Source: Camarhynchus parvulus (Eukaryota > Chordata > Aves > Passeriformes > Thraupidae). From it: a stretch of DNA of 64,000 nt. Where the stretch lies: contig NC_044584.1 in NCBI RefSeq assembly GCF_901933205.1, positions 9,403,001 to 9,467,000 on the forward strand, given 5' to 3'. Shown here one piece after another: positions 1 to 13,129 of this stretch; position 1 is the first letter of the stretch; each line of letters opens with the position of its first letter. The position numbers and the translations under genes are program-made. The notes under the pieces are model-generated. The model saw nothing but the letters and a program-made list of their open reading frames with translations, searched no databases and was not told where the DNA came from.

Positions 1-3000
1 TGTCAAGAAAAAGTCTTTGTTTCAGCCTGCTCTGCCAACCCAGTGACATAACCCGAGCTGCCAGATATCTCTTTCCTCATACACAGGTGTCATCCCTCTG
101 GATCTTACCAGTTCTACTGCTAAAGTATATCCCATTTATTCTGGTTATCTAGAAATCCTCCCTTCCCCTCCAGCCCAGTCCACCTTTCATCCCAACCATC
201 TGGAAGACTGCTGTTAGGCAATGCTATCTTGGTCTAATTTACAAGAAATAATTGATTTATTACTGTTACATGCCTTCCCTGATTTTCCTGGACATGGCAG
301 AAATAACAGGCTGTCCTGCTCTTAAAGAACTTCATATAAATTGCATTCACACACAACATTTCTGGGTGATAAGGGGACCTGAGCTCAAAGGAAGCCGCAC
401 CATATCTCAACCCTCTGGAGTTTTGAGAAGTTTATTTTAATAATATCCTGACTTTAGCATATACAATCCACGGTATTTGCCAAGCTTAAAACAACAGCCA
501 CAGGAGGATCCTGTCCTACGTTTTGCAACCGGTTCTCACATCAGCAGAGTGCTGATCCTGCATGGAATTCATTCCACATTTTATTCATTATCTGAATGAG
601 TTATCAAGACAGCTCTCTGCCTGGCTGGAGGTACCAACATAGTGCAGACAGATTTTTTCCCACAGAACTCTCTGAAGCAATACTGTCAGCATGGCTATAT
701 TTAATGGGCTCTACCCATGCAGTCAATCTCTCAGTGCAGAAGAAATAGTTTACAATCTCTGAAACCCTACACTCCTCTCTGCCACGGAGCAGGAAAAAGT
801 AACATCTACCATCATTCCTTTTGCATGTCGCTGGGTCCAGGGGGAAGGGAAGGCTAATAAGACAATGAGGACATTGAAAACAATATTTTGAGAGGCAGAA
901 CAAGGCAAAAAAAAAAAAAATCAGTAGTCAGCATCTGCAAGCAATCTTTAAGCACAGCTAAAGGCTGCCCTTAAATTCACATATGTCGTGCCATTCTTAC
1001 CTTTGCTTTAGGTTTAGTTTAGAAATAACCTGTGATCTTCTTTATATCATTGCTGTTGCTGAGTGAAGAGTTAGGACAAAGACTGCTGCATGCAAAGAGG
1101 TTTCCCCCAAGTTAAATGCCACTATGGAGACAGTAACTGACATTTTGGGAAGGTAACACAGGGCAGCATTATGTGCTTCAGAGTCCTGTGCTGTAGCCCT
1201 GCAGAATGCCTGACAGAGCTGCCACATGCATTCAGGTAAAGGTCATTTGTCCAAAAGTGATTTCTGTGAAATAAAATTGCCTGTTTGACAGTTTTAAAAA
1301 GAGGCCTGGTTCATGAATATGGCAGAGAAATGTCACTACATGCTGATCAGGGTAAGTGGCAGGGTAATGATGTGACCTTCCCTTCACATCTGAAATAAAT
1401 CTCCTGGGATGTGGAAGAGGGGTTGGTGAGTGATGTCTGTGAAACCTGGGCTGGGGAATGGGAAGGCTCCACACTACACGTGGCATGAGCACCATGGAGG
1501 GAGAACAGTCATTTTAGTGAGGTTTGGCAGGATTTACCTTCAGAACAACGACATTGCTGAAAAATAAAATGACCAGATGAGACAACACAGCTGGATGGCA
1601 GTGACAGGAGGGATGGAGAGCACTTTACCTGGGAATGAGCACTGGCACAGCCGTGTTGGGCAGCTCACCATGACTGAAAATGCAGCTCAGCTGTGGCAGG
1701 AGGAAGGCCAGGAGCTTATATGAGCCATCTCTGGCTGTAAGTCCAAAACCTTATTCCCAGGTTTTTATTGTAAGTGCTACAGAATTGGGATGTATAAATG
1801 TTTTGAAATACAAACATTTAAAGGCTACCTTACAGCTCAAAGCTTCAGGATTGATGTCCATCACTTTTTACCATGCTGTATGTGGTATGTGTGTAGATCC
1901 CTTTTTAAAGTCATAAACTACATCAATTGTGATTGTCCAGGTCAAAATTTCCCTCTCTACAAGGCATAGGCATAAAGTTGACTGCTCTTATGACACAGTT
2001 TAATTCTTAACTCTTCAGTCAGACAGGAAAAGATCCAGAGTCTTCTTGCCCACTATGTTCTCCTCCTCCCCCCTTTATGAAAAAAATACCAAATGTGCAA
2101 GTTATAAATAACACAAGTTATCTAACATTTCACCATATAAGGAATGAGCAGAAGTGGAAATGCTGATTTCTTTTTTGCCTTTAGCATTCAAATGAAATGG
2201 ACAATGTAGCAAACTGAATATTCCCAGTGAAAATGGTTTGTGGGTAGTTCTGGTGTTCTTGTGTTCTGCTCTGAGCTTTGCTGGCCCCTTTGCTGATGAT
2301 TCAACAGCCAGGAATCAGAAGTTTGACAGTATATTCCTAAAGCATAATGGTCTCTGACCAGTTTGAAAGGGGCTCCCCCACTCTTGTGTTCCATCCCGTG
2401 CATGGGTAGGGAGCACACAGGAAAGGACTGTTTGTAGAAGCTCATGGGACGTGTAGGTACTTGCCAGAGACTGTCATGAGCTCAGTAACACCATCTTCAC
2501 TCCTGCCTATAGCCAGGGAAGGGATATTTTGAGGGCAAGTACAGGCAGTTAGATCTGTTGTCATATAGATTAATCTTGGGGTAAGGTTTGAAGCTAATCT
2601 GGAGCTAACATTGGAGTCTGAAGGAACTGGTTGGTTTAAACCATTTTTTCCCTTATTAAATAATAGGTGTCCTTCCAGACCCCTTTTTCCCCATGAGCAC
2701 GAGCTGATTTGGTTTTGGGGAGCAGATCCCTTCCCTCTGTGCTTCTCCTCTGGAGCCTGAACTGGCCTCCAGTTAATTCATATGGAATTGAAAAGGGGAT
2801 GAAGATATGAAGCTGTTCTGCGCCTCTCTCTCTCATACAGGGAGATATGAGCTACTGAAAAGCAGTTTTGTATCCCCTGGTAACACCAGGCTCAAGGAAC
2901 ATTTCACAAATAAGGAATCTGGCTACCTGGTTATTAACAGCCCAGTGCTTACTTACAGTTTTCTCCTACTCTATTTGCTCAAAACCAGGTATGAAAACAT

Positions 3001-4100
3001 TCACGCTAAACAACAAAAATAATGGGAAAATGCACTGATTTGGGAAACAAAGTGAGTTAAAGCAATGAACCACAGTACATGTTTTTTTATACATGTACAG
3101 CAGCATAAGGAAACTGTGGGAAGCTAATTTGCAAGCCTGTTTACTGAATACCTGGAACAACTCCCATTTCCCATTTAAATTAGCTACAGGAAGCCAAGTG
3201 TCTAATTTGCCTCCAGTACCTGCTTATTCCACTCATTTATGTCCTTAGCCTCATGCATTTAGTAGACCATCTCTCCTGGCATTTCAGATGTTTATTGCTG
3301 CATCTATAGTCTGTGGAAGCCTTTCCAGGGAGAAATAAATGCAGCCTGCTAGCAGACAGGGCTGGCTCTGTACCTGCCTTGCACTTCAGAGGCACAAACA
3401 GCTACTTGGAGTCAGAAGAACAGCAGGTCAGGGTTGTAACATCCAAAATCCCTGGGCCAAAAACAGTATGCAGCTCTTGCAAAGGCAGGGACTGAGGAGC
3501 AGCCTCCTATTTGTGGTCAGTGCTAAACCAGTTCTGTATCCAGAGAGCTCTGGCTGCCCAGTGTTAAAGCAAAAGATACCCAGGCAGGGTAATAATGGGA
3601 TTTAAAGAATTCCCTTCCACTCACAGCAGCACCTCAAAGCTGCTCTCCAACCCCACCTGCTCAGGGCTGACCCAGGCTGTGAAGAAATCCTCTTGTTGCC
3701 ATCAAATTTTTTGTCTCCTTGGGAAAGGAGGGGGACTTTGGGCTGTGAGAATTGCTGATGGAAAATGGTCCTGGGTTCAGTCCCTGTGCTCTGGTCTCCA
3801 GAGCCTGCGAGCTCCAAGGCTCAGCTGTGCATCCCTAACCAATTATGGGCTGTGCTAGCCCTGCAGCTTGCTTTTCCAGAGGCAGGTTTCTCAGTGGAAA
3901 AAATGTGAGAAGTGTCAATAAATAGTGACAGTTTTGAGAGCACTGGGCCAAGGTTTTGTCTTGCCTATGGACACAGTTATGTAATGGCTCTTCACCATCT
4001 GTGGACTTCTCTTAACCAAAAGCTGACCTGGAATATGCAGGTAATGCACAGTGGAAAGGAAACCTCTGATTTTGCAGTTGAAAATTGGTTTACTTTCAGG
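1..4100. other. non-coding unique DNA, no gene seen
   Basis: No gene is recognised. Open frames are under 120 codons, overlap each other on both strands and lack any familiar motif. The only low-complexity feature of note is a run of 14 A at 907-920, which has no recognisable retroposon body before it. Base composition is mixed and CpG-poor, as expected for bulk avian intergenic or intronic DNA. Confidence 0.6.
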
Positions 4101-4160
4101 AAGGTTGAACTAGATGGTCTTTCAGGTCCCTTCCAAGCCAAACCATTTAATGATTCTGCA
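4101..4160 (+). mobile_element. CR1 LINE 3'-end fragment
   Basis: About 60 bases match the terminal part of avian CR1 LINEs. The sequence runs from a GGTTGAACTAGATGGTCTTT stretch through GGTCCCTTCCAAGCCAAACC to a decayed ATTCTGC end. CR1 copies are normally cut short at the 5' end and lack a poly(A) tail, ending instead in an 8-bp ATTCTRTG-type repeat. This copy keeps only that last part. Several substitutions in the tail suggest an old insertion. It has no coding capacity. Confidence 0.85.
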
Positions 4161-4164
4161 ATTT

Positions 4165-7136
4165 ACAATGGCATAAAGCATGTGGAGCAGCATTTAAAAT
4201 GCCTTCTTCTGCTGCTGATCAGTTCTGCCACCAGCCAGCCTGCCCCTCTGATTAGAGTGTGACTTTTCAATAGAACAGCAAAAGTCTGTTCCCTCTTATA
4301 TATTTTATGCAGTTGTTTGTTTGCTACTGAGAAAAGGAGAAAATTCCTTTATTCTTTTCCCTCCTCTCTCTCCAGAGAGGTCAGGATTTATCCCTGAATG
4401 ATTACATGATCTGTTTCATGCTAATTAAATAGAAAGCAAGTAAGAACTATCGTTTATGGAGTCTTTAAGCCCAGAGGTCTTATTTTACATTTCAGAAGGA
4501 AATTGAAAACATTATTCCTTGGAGAACTGAGATATAAAAACACTGGGAAATATTCATGTAAGCGAAGCACACAGAAATATCCTTCATTTATGTTCCCATT
4601 TGTTAAAACAAAACGGTACTTTTTTAAGCAAATGATGAAAATTGAACACTTTCTTCACAGTAGGAATATCACTGGTATCAGCCTTATAGCCAGAATGACC
4701 ACCTACCCCCTGGCCCTAGAAAATATCCTTTACAATACAGTGCAGTCAGACTTTGTCCCAGCAGGTGAGTCTTGCTAAAGCTGTTGCAATTTGCACTGTG
4801 CTCTTCTTTAAAATAATCATTTAAAGTAGAGGTGGAAAAAAGAACTGTCATTCTTGCAGTATCAATGTTTGATTCACTGTTTTGACTCCTTTAAGCACAT
4901 ATCATTATGTCTTTTTCAGATGCCATACATAGTGAGTGAAATGCATAACCTGTACTTAAGAACAGCATATTTTTAAATCAGTGCCGAACAGTGAGAAGTT
5001 CAATGGAGTTCTAATAAAAAACCAAACCCCAAAACAAAACATCTAGCAACCTAGAACCTGCAGCTGCTTCTTTTGCTTCCTCAGTGGTTTAGGTTTAATT
5101 TTACAGGCTTTATTACATTACATGATCTCACCCTTTTCCTTACTCCAGGTGGATGAAAACATGGTCATTGGAATGATATTCCTGTGAAGCTGCAGAACTC
5201 AGTTTGGTGGAGGAAGAATGGGACATAGGTGGTAAATGTTTCTAGGGCTGAATCACCTAAATTAAATTACAGCTCCTACAGAACCTGTCTGGAGAGAACC
5301 ATTTGAAAGCAAGGCTTATGGTAAGGCAGGTACTGAGCAGAAAGAAACCTGGGGATCAATCAAAGTCGTGCTGAAGAAGATGAATTATGGAAAGATTTTT
5401 GTCTTTGACTGGCTTTGGACAAAGTTATGGGTAAAATCTCCCCCTTACCCAAGGCCTTAATGGCCATAAATAAACAAGTGATTCTGGGGAAGGTGGGTGG
5501 GGAAGGCAGCAGCCATCCAGGAAAGCCTCACAAAATGGCCAAAGCCATTTATCTTTGAGGTGTGAGGGTCATTAAGGAAGGCTGGGAAGTTCCTTTCTCC
5601 ATGGATGCTCTCAGTGAGCTTTGGGATGTCAGTGACCCATATCAGCCACTGTAGAGCAAACTGAGGGTGCTTTCAGCAGTGGAACAGAGGCAAACCAAGC
5701 CATTACTGCAATGTTCCACCGAGTTTGGAAAGCTTGACTGTGTGAATGTCCTTCCTGCAAATGTGGGAAATGCTCAGCCATACTATCCTCCATGGCACCT
5801 TCTTGAAGGATTGGGAATGTACCTATCAAAATCCCTTCAATTTCATGGTTTTTCACTGGCTGCTGATACCAATGAAGTGCTTCAGGAATCCTTCCATGCC
5901 CAAAGCAGCTGTTTTGCACCTGGCTTTATGGGAAACTGTGAAATGAGATTTTCTCAAGATTTTTGGGGGGTTGAGTGTGGGACATAAAGGATTTAAAACA
6001 ACTATATGAAGCTTTATTACTTAGTGAAAAATCATACATTCTGGAAGAAATCATTACTGGAAATTTTTGAACTATTAGGACCTCACATTTCATTTTTAGA
6101 TCTTTTACTGATTTCTGATAAATATTTTTAATCAGGAAGGCTGACAGTGGTGACTAATCTTGGAAAAATCTTTCCTACCTAGAGAAAGCCACAAAAGATT
6201 TTCTTTTTGTTCATAAATAATTCTCACAGAATAAGCATGATACATGATAAGCTATAGAAAATACTCTGCTAAGACTTCTGGAAATTCTTCCATCAAGATG
6301 GAAACTGTACTGTGAGTTGAACATTTTTATTAGTATTTGCTTTAGTTACATTTCCATTTTCAAGTAGAAAACTGATATTTTTTTGGCTGAAAGTTCTTCC
6401 CTCCTCCGGCTCCCAGTGCAAAAAATGTCCAACCATTTTCTACTAAACAGGTTTTTGGCTTCCAGGTTTCCAAGAAACAAGGCAAATATATCCACTGTAT
6501 CCCTTGCCTGAGCCACTTGATTTTACTACAGCACTGGGGAGGTTCACAGCTCAGCAGAACAACAGTGTGCAGTGTGTGCCAGCAGATATGCAGGAAAATA
6601 ATTTCTCTGTCACCCCCCAGCCTGCAGTGTGCAGGGAAGAGAGGAAAGGGAAAGAGGAAAGATGTGCCTAAGCAGAGATTTAGCTGGGTTTTATGAGCCC
6701 AGTCATTCTTTCCTGCAGAAGAGTTCCAGTGAGACAAAATGCCTTGGGGTGAATTTTGGAAGGGGATGTTAGGGGTGAGGTAGGAGGGAAGAATGGTGGA
6801 AAAATAACAGTGGAAAGGAGAGAAGGAAATGTGTGAAGGGGGAGAAAAGTGATATAGAGAGGGAAGAGATCAGAAAAGGGGGAAAAATAACTCGCATGAG
6901 AGGAGAGTGATGGTTGGTTGGAGGGGGGCTTGAACAGAGAGGGAGGAGCAGGACGGAGGGGACCCCACATCCAGGGTCACCGTAAGTGAGGAGAGCAAAG
7001 CCTGGAGTTTCAGAGCTGACAGGGGGCAGGGTCCCAGAGCCATGTGTGTCCCCATGGCTGCTGCTTTCCTTTGGGGGGTGGGGGTCACCCAGTTCTGGCC
7101 AGATTTCTCTGGGAAAGAAGAGAAGGTAGGAACCAG
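4165..7136. other. non-coding unique DNA with one candidate exon
   Basis: Apart from the candidate exon at 4661-4764 I see no gene here. An A/C-rich low-complexity patch lies near 5017-5042. Between about 6740 and 6960 the plus strand is strongly purine-rich (G and A), which produces long artificial open frames rich in proline and serine on the minus strand. Confidence 0.5.
4661..4764 (+). other. candidate exon (splice sites only)
   Basis: A pyrimidine-containing acceptor (CACTTTCTTCACAG, ending at 4660) and a consensus donor (CAG then GTGAGT, at 4765) bound 104 bases. One frame, starting at 4662, is open through all 34 complete codons. The peptide resembles no family I know. Splice-like pairs of this quality occur by chance in 64 kb, and nothing else links this segment to a transcript. 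It could be a non-coding RNA exon or nothing at all. Confidence 0.1.
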
Positions 7137-7387
7137 AAGGCTCTACAAGGAGTAATGGCTTTAAACTGAGAGAGGGCAGATTAGATGTCAGGAAGAAATT
7201 CTGCCCTGTGAGGGTGGTGAGGCCATGGCACAGGTTGTCCAAAGAGGTGGGGATGTCTGGAGGAGTTCAAGGCCAGGCTGGATAGAGCTTGGAGCAACCT
7301 GGTCTAGTGGAAGGTGTCCCTGTCCATGGCAGGGGATGGGACGAGCTTTAAGGTCCCTTCCAACCCAAACCATTCCGTGATTCTATG
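7137..7387 (+). mobile_element. CR1 LINE 3' fragment, about 250 bp
   Basis: This is the longest and best-preserved CR1 piece in the window. It follows the family consensus: GGAGTAATGGCTTTAAACTG, an AGAGGGCAGATTAGAT segment, GGAAGAAATTCT, GTGAGGGTGGTGAGGC, TTCAAGGCCAGGCTGGAT, GCAACCTGGTCTAGTGGAAG, the GGTCCCTTCCAACCCAAACC block and ATTCTATGG. Only the 3' untranslated end is present, so it is a 5'-truncated, inactive insertion. An AGAAGAGAAGG-like stretch just upstream (about 7108-7127) may be a further CR1 remnant next to an internal deletion. Its similarity to consensus suggests it is the youngest of the four CR1 copies. Confidence 0.96.
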
Positions 7388-9805
7388 GCTTTTCACCCTT
7401 CCCATCTGATTGCAGGGCTTTTGCCCTGGTGACAGATCAGCCACAGGGTGGCTGGGAGCTCTCAGTGGGGAGCAGAGTCCAGTGCATGATGTGATTAAAC
7501 TGGTAGCTGCAGAAAAAGCATTTACCCCAGTGGAAATAGATCCACAGAGATGCATTTCATTCTTCTGCTGTTAAATGGGTAACAGGCTGAGCGAGCCAGG
7601 CTATTACATTTCAAAAGGTAGCTCTAGGAATTCATCTTCCCCACGCTCTGTGGTCCCATATGTTGTGTGAAGGAGATGGCTTTACTGGAGCCACTATCTC
7701 CTATTGGCAAGATGGGTATATTCCAGGAAAGCTATTAAGTGAAACAGCTAAGTCTGGTGCTGATGGTATTTTTCCTCCCCCTGAGCAACCTTTCTTTCTT
7801 ATCTCTGGCTGTCTCATGTATTAGCACACATGAAAATTTTACTGATATGAATTATATAAATGCACTGGAGAGGCTGCTCAGCAGCAGCACAGAACAGGGA
7901 GGCTCTATTGTAACACCACAAAAGCACCTCATGGATGAATGAATATAACAGAACAGCAGAAAATCATTAACAGTTCACAGGCTGGTTTCTGCTATCTGCC
8001 TGAAACAGTTTATGGAGAAAGAAGCAGCCCTGAGTCTCACCAACACTACCTGGAAAGTTGTTGAATCTCTCCCCAGCTGTCCCCACTCAGGTTCATTCCA
8101 ACACCACATAGAGACACCATTAGTTCTGTTCCTCAGCAAACATTTCCCTCTTTGGGAGGAGACAGAGCCCACCCAAGTCTGGCCAGACTCTGATCTGTGT
8201 TTGGCCATCTGAGTCAGAGACAAGAAAAAAAAAAATCATTGTGTGCATGAAAGTCCTTTTTGTCTTGTCTCTGTGCGTCTGGGGGCCTTCCTGACATTTG
8301 ATGATCTTTTCTGTTTTCTTGCTGAAGTTCTCATTCCTGTGCCATCCCAATTGATAAGCTGGGACGCTTCTGAGAAGCCTCACATGGAGACAGTCACATT
8401 CACTTCCTGCAGTGTGGCCAAGCACAAGGAAAATCTCTACAGAAGGTCACTTGCTAGCCAGGGATTTGGGTCCCAGTCCAGATAAAACCACCAACACCTC
8501 TTCCAAAAGAGAGAGAAAAGGTGGGATGGCTCTACAGGGGAAAAAAGTGCATTTCATGTCTGTGGTCATTCCCCATGTAGGAGGACAGCTATGACATTTG
8601 AGTGATAAATATGTTATTAGTTCTGGGTCACGAAGATCAAAATGCAAATCTACTTTCACTGAGTGTAGAGTGCCTTCCCAGTGCTTTTTTGTATTGACTG
8701 GACATCTCAGTTAGTTGGGTAAGACCATTGAGGAGAATATGGCTGATATTTTAGGTGAGGATGCTGCCATAAAATATTTTCAAGTGAACAAGCCTATGGC
8801 ATCTTCTAGCTTTCTGACTGAAACTCCTCCATGTCTGCTGAAAGAAACAAGGGATAAGTGAAGTGAAATCTGAACTGAGGTACAGAGTGGCTTCACCATC
8901 ACCTTCCCCTTGGGTGAGATGGTCAGAGAAGGATGTCACTGTCAGTGACACTCTCCAGCTGACCTCTGTTCCTTTCTTGCAACCAAAGCCAAAGCCAGAA
9001 AGAGAGGACCATGAAGCCATCAATGCCACAGACGTGAGCTGGGCACAGGCAGGAGACCATGAGATGTGAAGGACAAAGAACACAAGCTGGCATTGAGTGC
9101 TTGGTTCACATTTTAAACAGAACACAGCAGGCAAGATTCCCAGGGAGTTCAGTGTTTGGCTGGGGAATATGAGTTCCTACGAACATATTTGCACCTATGC
9201 TGGTGCCTAAACCAGCCTCCTTTTCATCAGCAAATAAATAACAATAGAGGAACAACCACCTGGAGGTGTTTCCAGAGCCACTTTCCAAATGGAAGGAAAG
9301 AGTTCCCCAGAGGGTGCAGGTCAACAGCTGCCTCTGCTCTTGGGGCCAGGATGGGACCAAGGTGAGGAAGTGAGAGATGCTGCTGAGATAAATCTTGCTG
9401 AGGTTGCTTTGGTGATAAAATGGACTGTAGGGTCCCCATTGCTGTAGGTGGCTGATGACATGCCTTGGAGAGGCAGAGCGAGTCATCAGCCAGGTTCTCA
9501 TGGACTTTGAAACCTGAGCCACAAAGACTTGGGCTGCTCTCAGCTGCTGATCAGCAAGGCAGTCCTGATTTCCAACCCTCTTTGGAAAATAGGTCTTGAG
9601 ATCTGAGATTAGCATTTCCCAAGATACCCAAATGGTTTAGGGGCCTATTTTCTGGTATTAGTGTATTTTAGCAACAACAGTTGTAGATTGGGTGATAGAT
9701 TATTGTTCATGATTGAGAATTTACCTAGCTAAATCCTACAAAAGGCTGTTTGGAACTACTTATGAATTTCCAAGGGGTTTTGGTTCCTTATCCTCTGTGT
9801 GGGAT
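7388..9805. other. non-coding unique DNA, no gene seen
   Basis: No gene is recognised. A run of 11 A lies at 8225-8235. Overlapping open frames around 8750-9615 occur on both strands without a preferred frame, recognised domain or consistent codon bias, so I treat them as chance. Confidence 0.55.
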
Positions 9806-9919
9806 CTGTGGTTCTCCATCCCTAGGGAACAGGCAACACCCATCTTTCCATAGATAAGGTCTCAAATTTTTCTCCCTTGAGTTATGGCATCATGGCACAG
9901 AAGAGGCTGAGAACCACTG
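9806..9919. mobile_element. possible hAT-type miniature element (decayed)
   Basis: The left edge reads CTGTGGTTCTCC (9806-9817). The right edge reads GAGAACCACTG (9909-9919), whose reverse complement is CAGTGGTTCTC. These approximate inverted ends match the CAGTGGTTCTCA-type termini shared by many ancient hAT (Charlie/MER5-like) non-autonomous transposons. The roughly 114-bp length fits a miniature element. The flanking 8 bases do not form a clear target-site duplication, so the assignment stays tentative. Confidence 0.35.
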
Positions 9920-9939
9920 GTCTATATTTACAATTTCCT

Positions 9940-10440
9940 ATTTTGTGCCAATCCTGTTATTATACTTTTAATATACTGCAGTTTTGTCTTCCCAGGGGGA
10001 TACTTTCTTTTAAACATTTTCTTATTTTTTTTCTTCTTTGTATTTTTGTACTGAGATAATCTGATTGGACACAAACCTTTTAATTTTGTTTTATATAAAA
10101 GTGGCATTTTTTAAGCAAGACATTGCTACATTTCCTAGGACTTTATTGTATTTAGGTCTAATTGTTCTTTATTTAAAATCCATGGCTAAATTCCTGTTGA
10201 CCCAATAAAAATAAGTTATATCAAGAAAAATATATATTTATAGGATTAGGAAAAGAATGGATTATTACATAAGCTTTTCATTTAATGGAAAGACATAATT
10301 AACCAATTGAACTGGGTTTGTGTGGCCTATTTATCTATCAGGAATTGTGGATGTTTCAATACGTTTCTAATTCCCTGCTGAGCCAATAATATTTCCAAAA
10401 ATACTTAAGCAGAGGGTGAATTTGTAGGTGTCCTACTAAG
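9940..10440. other. AT-rich block, no gene
   Basis: About 500 bases are markedly AT-rich, with repeated T-runs, a TATATATTTATAG stretch near 10231-10243 and many stop codons in all frames. No coding or repeat family is recognised. It could be ordinary AT-rich avian DNA or an unrecognised decayed repeat. Confidence 0.4.
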
Positions 10441-13129
10441 TGAGAGCTTGTCTGTATTTTTATGATCCCCTCACAGTAGGAAAGTTCAGATCATCTGAAA
10501 AAAAAATTAAGAAAAAAGATGCTGAAACCTATGCAATTGTTCTCCTGCAATATCTGGGGCAGAGAGCACAAATCACACCCAGAAACCTCGTGGGACAGGC
10601 AGGTGGAGGAGCAGGAAACCAAAGAGCAGCAGTGCTGTGCTGTGCTGATAATGACAATCACTGTGAGCACCTCTGACATCACCAGTCACTCCCCAACGTG
10701 CAGTTAATAAATATCTGTGATGGAATTATTGCTGAGTCACTGCTCAGCAGTGTAGGTCCCCTTTGGCCTTCTCAGGCCCAGCAGGAGCTGACCTTGGCCA
10801 TGCAGATGTTGGTCTAAACCAGTTTGCCATAACTGAATTCCTCGTGGGAGGGTACTCAGAGACAAACTTTGGCTTCAGTGACTGCATCAGGCGTTTACTG
10901 TGTGGCTGTAGGTGCTGCCAAGCTGGTTTGCTGCTGATAACCTGATTGGGATTAGAGGCAACTAGGAAAAAAACCTTTGGAAAATGCCTAGATGGGGAGC
11001 AGGTATCTATTTTCCATTGCAGGGTAACTCATTAGGACACTGATAAATTCTCTCTGCCCCACTTGTCATTCAGGCCTGTTATTGGGGTGAGGAGCTGTCA
11101 CCTCCAAGGCCCAAGGGTCCCTGACTTTTGTGTCTGTGAGCTGCCCTGAGTAGTTACTAGTGAGAGCAGTGAGTGGGTAATGGTGAGAGCAGTGAGTTGG
11201 TAATGGTGAGAGCAACGAGCAGACTTCAGATGGTTGCAGCCCAAAATGCAGCCCTTGCCCCAGAGATGCTGTGTTGCAAAGGAGACACCACGTTGCTCAA
11301 CGTCCTTGGTGACTGTCGGCTTTCAGAACGTTGTAGCAATAATCAGTGTTTGCAGGCAGCTGGGCTGAGAGCTGATTTACCCTTCCCATGTGTGGGGATA
11401 GGTCTGCCTGTGTCTTTTGTTCTAATTCTTCATTTTTCTCTGATAGTATCAGCCACATTTGGATGACCAGGACACAACTTGACCATGTGGCCCTAAGGAC
11501 AGAGCTGCTTTTGACTCAGGGCCAGACATTTCTGATTGTATTTTGTTTTTCCAGGACTGACACTGTAAGAAGTCAGCATGAAGCAAAGTCATGTCACTGG
11601 TTCACTGCATTCCCAGTAACTTCTTCAAGCAGGCTTTATCTATTTCTCATGGAGGTGCTCACACACACAAGAACATCAAGTTTCGAGGTGCCAACACTGA
11701 AACTTTTCCAAAGCATCTGTCAGTCCTTTTGTCCTCCTCCCTTCTCTCACCCCTCACCATTCCTTAAGCCTCCAGAGAAATGATGCAGTGAAAGTTTGCA
11801 CAGAAAACAAGGAAGGAGCTGTGGACAATGCTTTCACCTGCTGTGATGTGCACAATAGCCAGAGGCTGAAAAGACTCTCTTCGTTCTTCTAGGAGGAGAG
11901 GCTCATGTGAGCTCTCAAAATAGGGTTTAGCAAGCCAGAGCTGAATTTCATCCAGCCCCACTCTCTGCTGGAGAAGGAAAATCTTGATATTATTAACGTA
12001 AGAGGTGAGGTTAGCTCAGGAATCCATGCCAGAAGGGGCTGAAATCCCTGCTGGACGTTTTGGAGAGCTGGAGCCTGATGGTTACAGGCCGGGGTAGGTG
12101 CCCAGTTCTGTGGAGTTTCAGCTGGAACCAAATGCCTGATGTGCCCTTGAAAATCCCAGCCTGCAATTCCTCCCCTCTGCAGTTACAACAGCACAAAGAC
12201 AATGTGGTAATGTCTGCTGCGTTACAGAATCCCTTTATCTGGGGGAAAAAAAGTCCTGTCAGACTAATCAGGGAATTAGCAGTATTACAAAAGTGCTCCT
12301 CACAAATGCTAAAATACAGACATGACTCAGATTAATTTTCAGATCAGGAAACTTATCTTTCTAGTGTGCAGCTCTAGTCTGTATGAGAGGATTCTGGCTT
12401 TAATATGGATTTGTTTGGTGGCACTTGGCAGAGAAACAGAGGGCTTTAAAAAAAATTATTATTATTTCAAAATCTACTGGAAATGATTTAGCAGCCTTTT
12501 GGAAACATTATAATTTCTCTATTTTGGGGAGCTTTTTGACCTTTCTTAAAGAATTTAATTACCCAGAATTGTCACATCTGATTTCTTTAAATACCCATAA
12601 GAGGAAAAAACTCACAAAGCAAACGAAAGGTTGGTGAACTTTGCTTTATTTTGCTCACAATGCGAACTTTCAAACGGATTGGAAAATTATTTCCTTCTAT
12701 TTTGAATGATAGAAGTTAAAGATAGGAATGACCTATTAGATCACTGCCAGCATTTCCTTGACAATCATGGTTCTGTTTCATTGATGGGAAGGAAGGAGCA
12801 CAAATTTCACCCAGTGAGCAGCTCCAAGGGGCAGCAGTGGGGTGGGGAGACCCTCATGGTGGGGAAGACCTGAGCCAAGGCAGTGGGGCTGGATGCCTTC
12901 AGCACCCAGATTCTGTCTGGTGGCCCCGTGGGATGAATGAGCTGCATGTGTCTGACGTGGAGGGCCCGGGCATGAATAGCACGAATTTTGTGCACAAAAA
13001 GCACAACTTATGGCTGCTCCATTTATCGGCCCTTTTGGCAGCATGGCTGAATAGCAAAGGGATGTGGAAAACTGCTCGGAAACTCCCAAACAGGGACCCA
13101 GCTATGTGGGGGAACCTGCACTTCCTTCA
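10441..13129. other. non-coding unique DNA, no gene seen
   Basis: No gene is recognised apart from the short tandem duplication at 11160-11220. The open frames between 11173 and 12335 shadow one another in several frames. AT content rises between 12340 and 12780. Confidence 0.55.
11160..11220 (+). repeat. 23-bp tandem duplication, about 2.6 copies
   Basis: The unit begins GTGAGAGCAGTGAGTGGGTA and is 23 bases long. It occurs at 11160-11182, at 11183-11205 with one difference, and in part at 11206-11220. Near-identity of the first two units suggests a recent local duplication. The GTGAGT-like words inside it mimic splice donors and could mislead gene predictors. Confidence 0.85.

Noticed and set aside
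7018..7030. GACAGGGGGCAGG, similar to a CTCF core
   Set aside because: Only the central 7-8 bases fit and the flanking positions do not. Too weak without binding data.
12897..12920. TTCAGCACC, the left half of an RE1/NRSF site
   Set aside because: The right half (GGACAGCGCC-like) is missing at any usual spacing.
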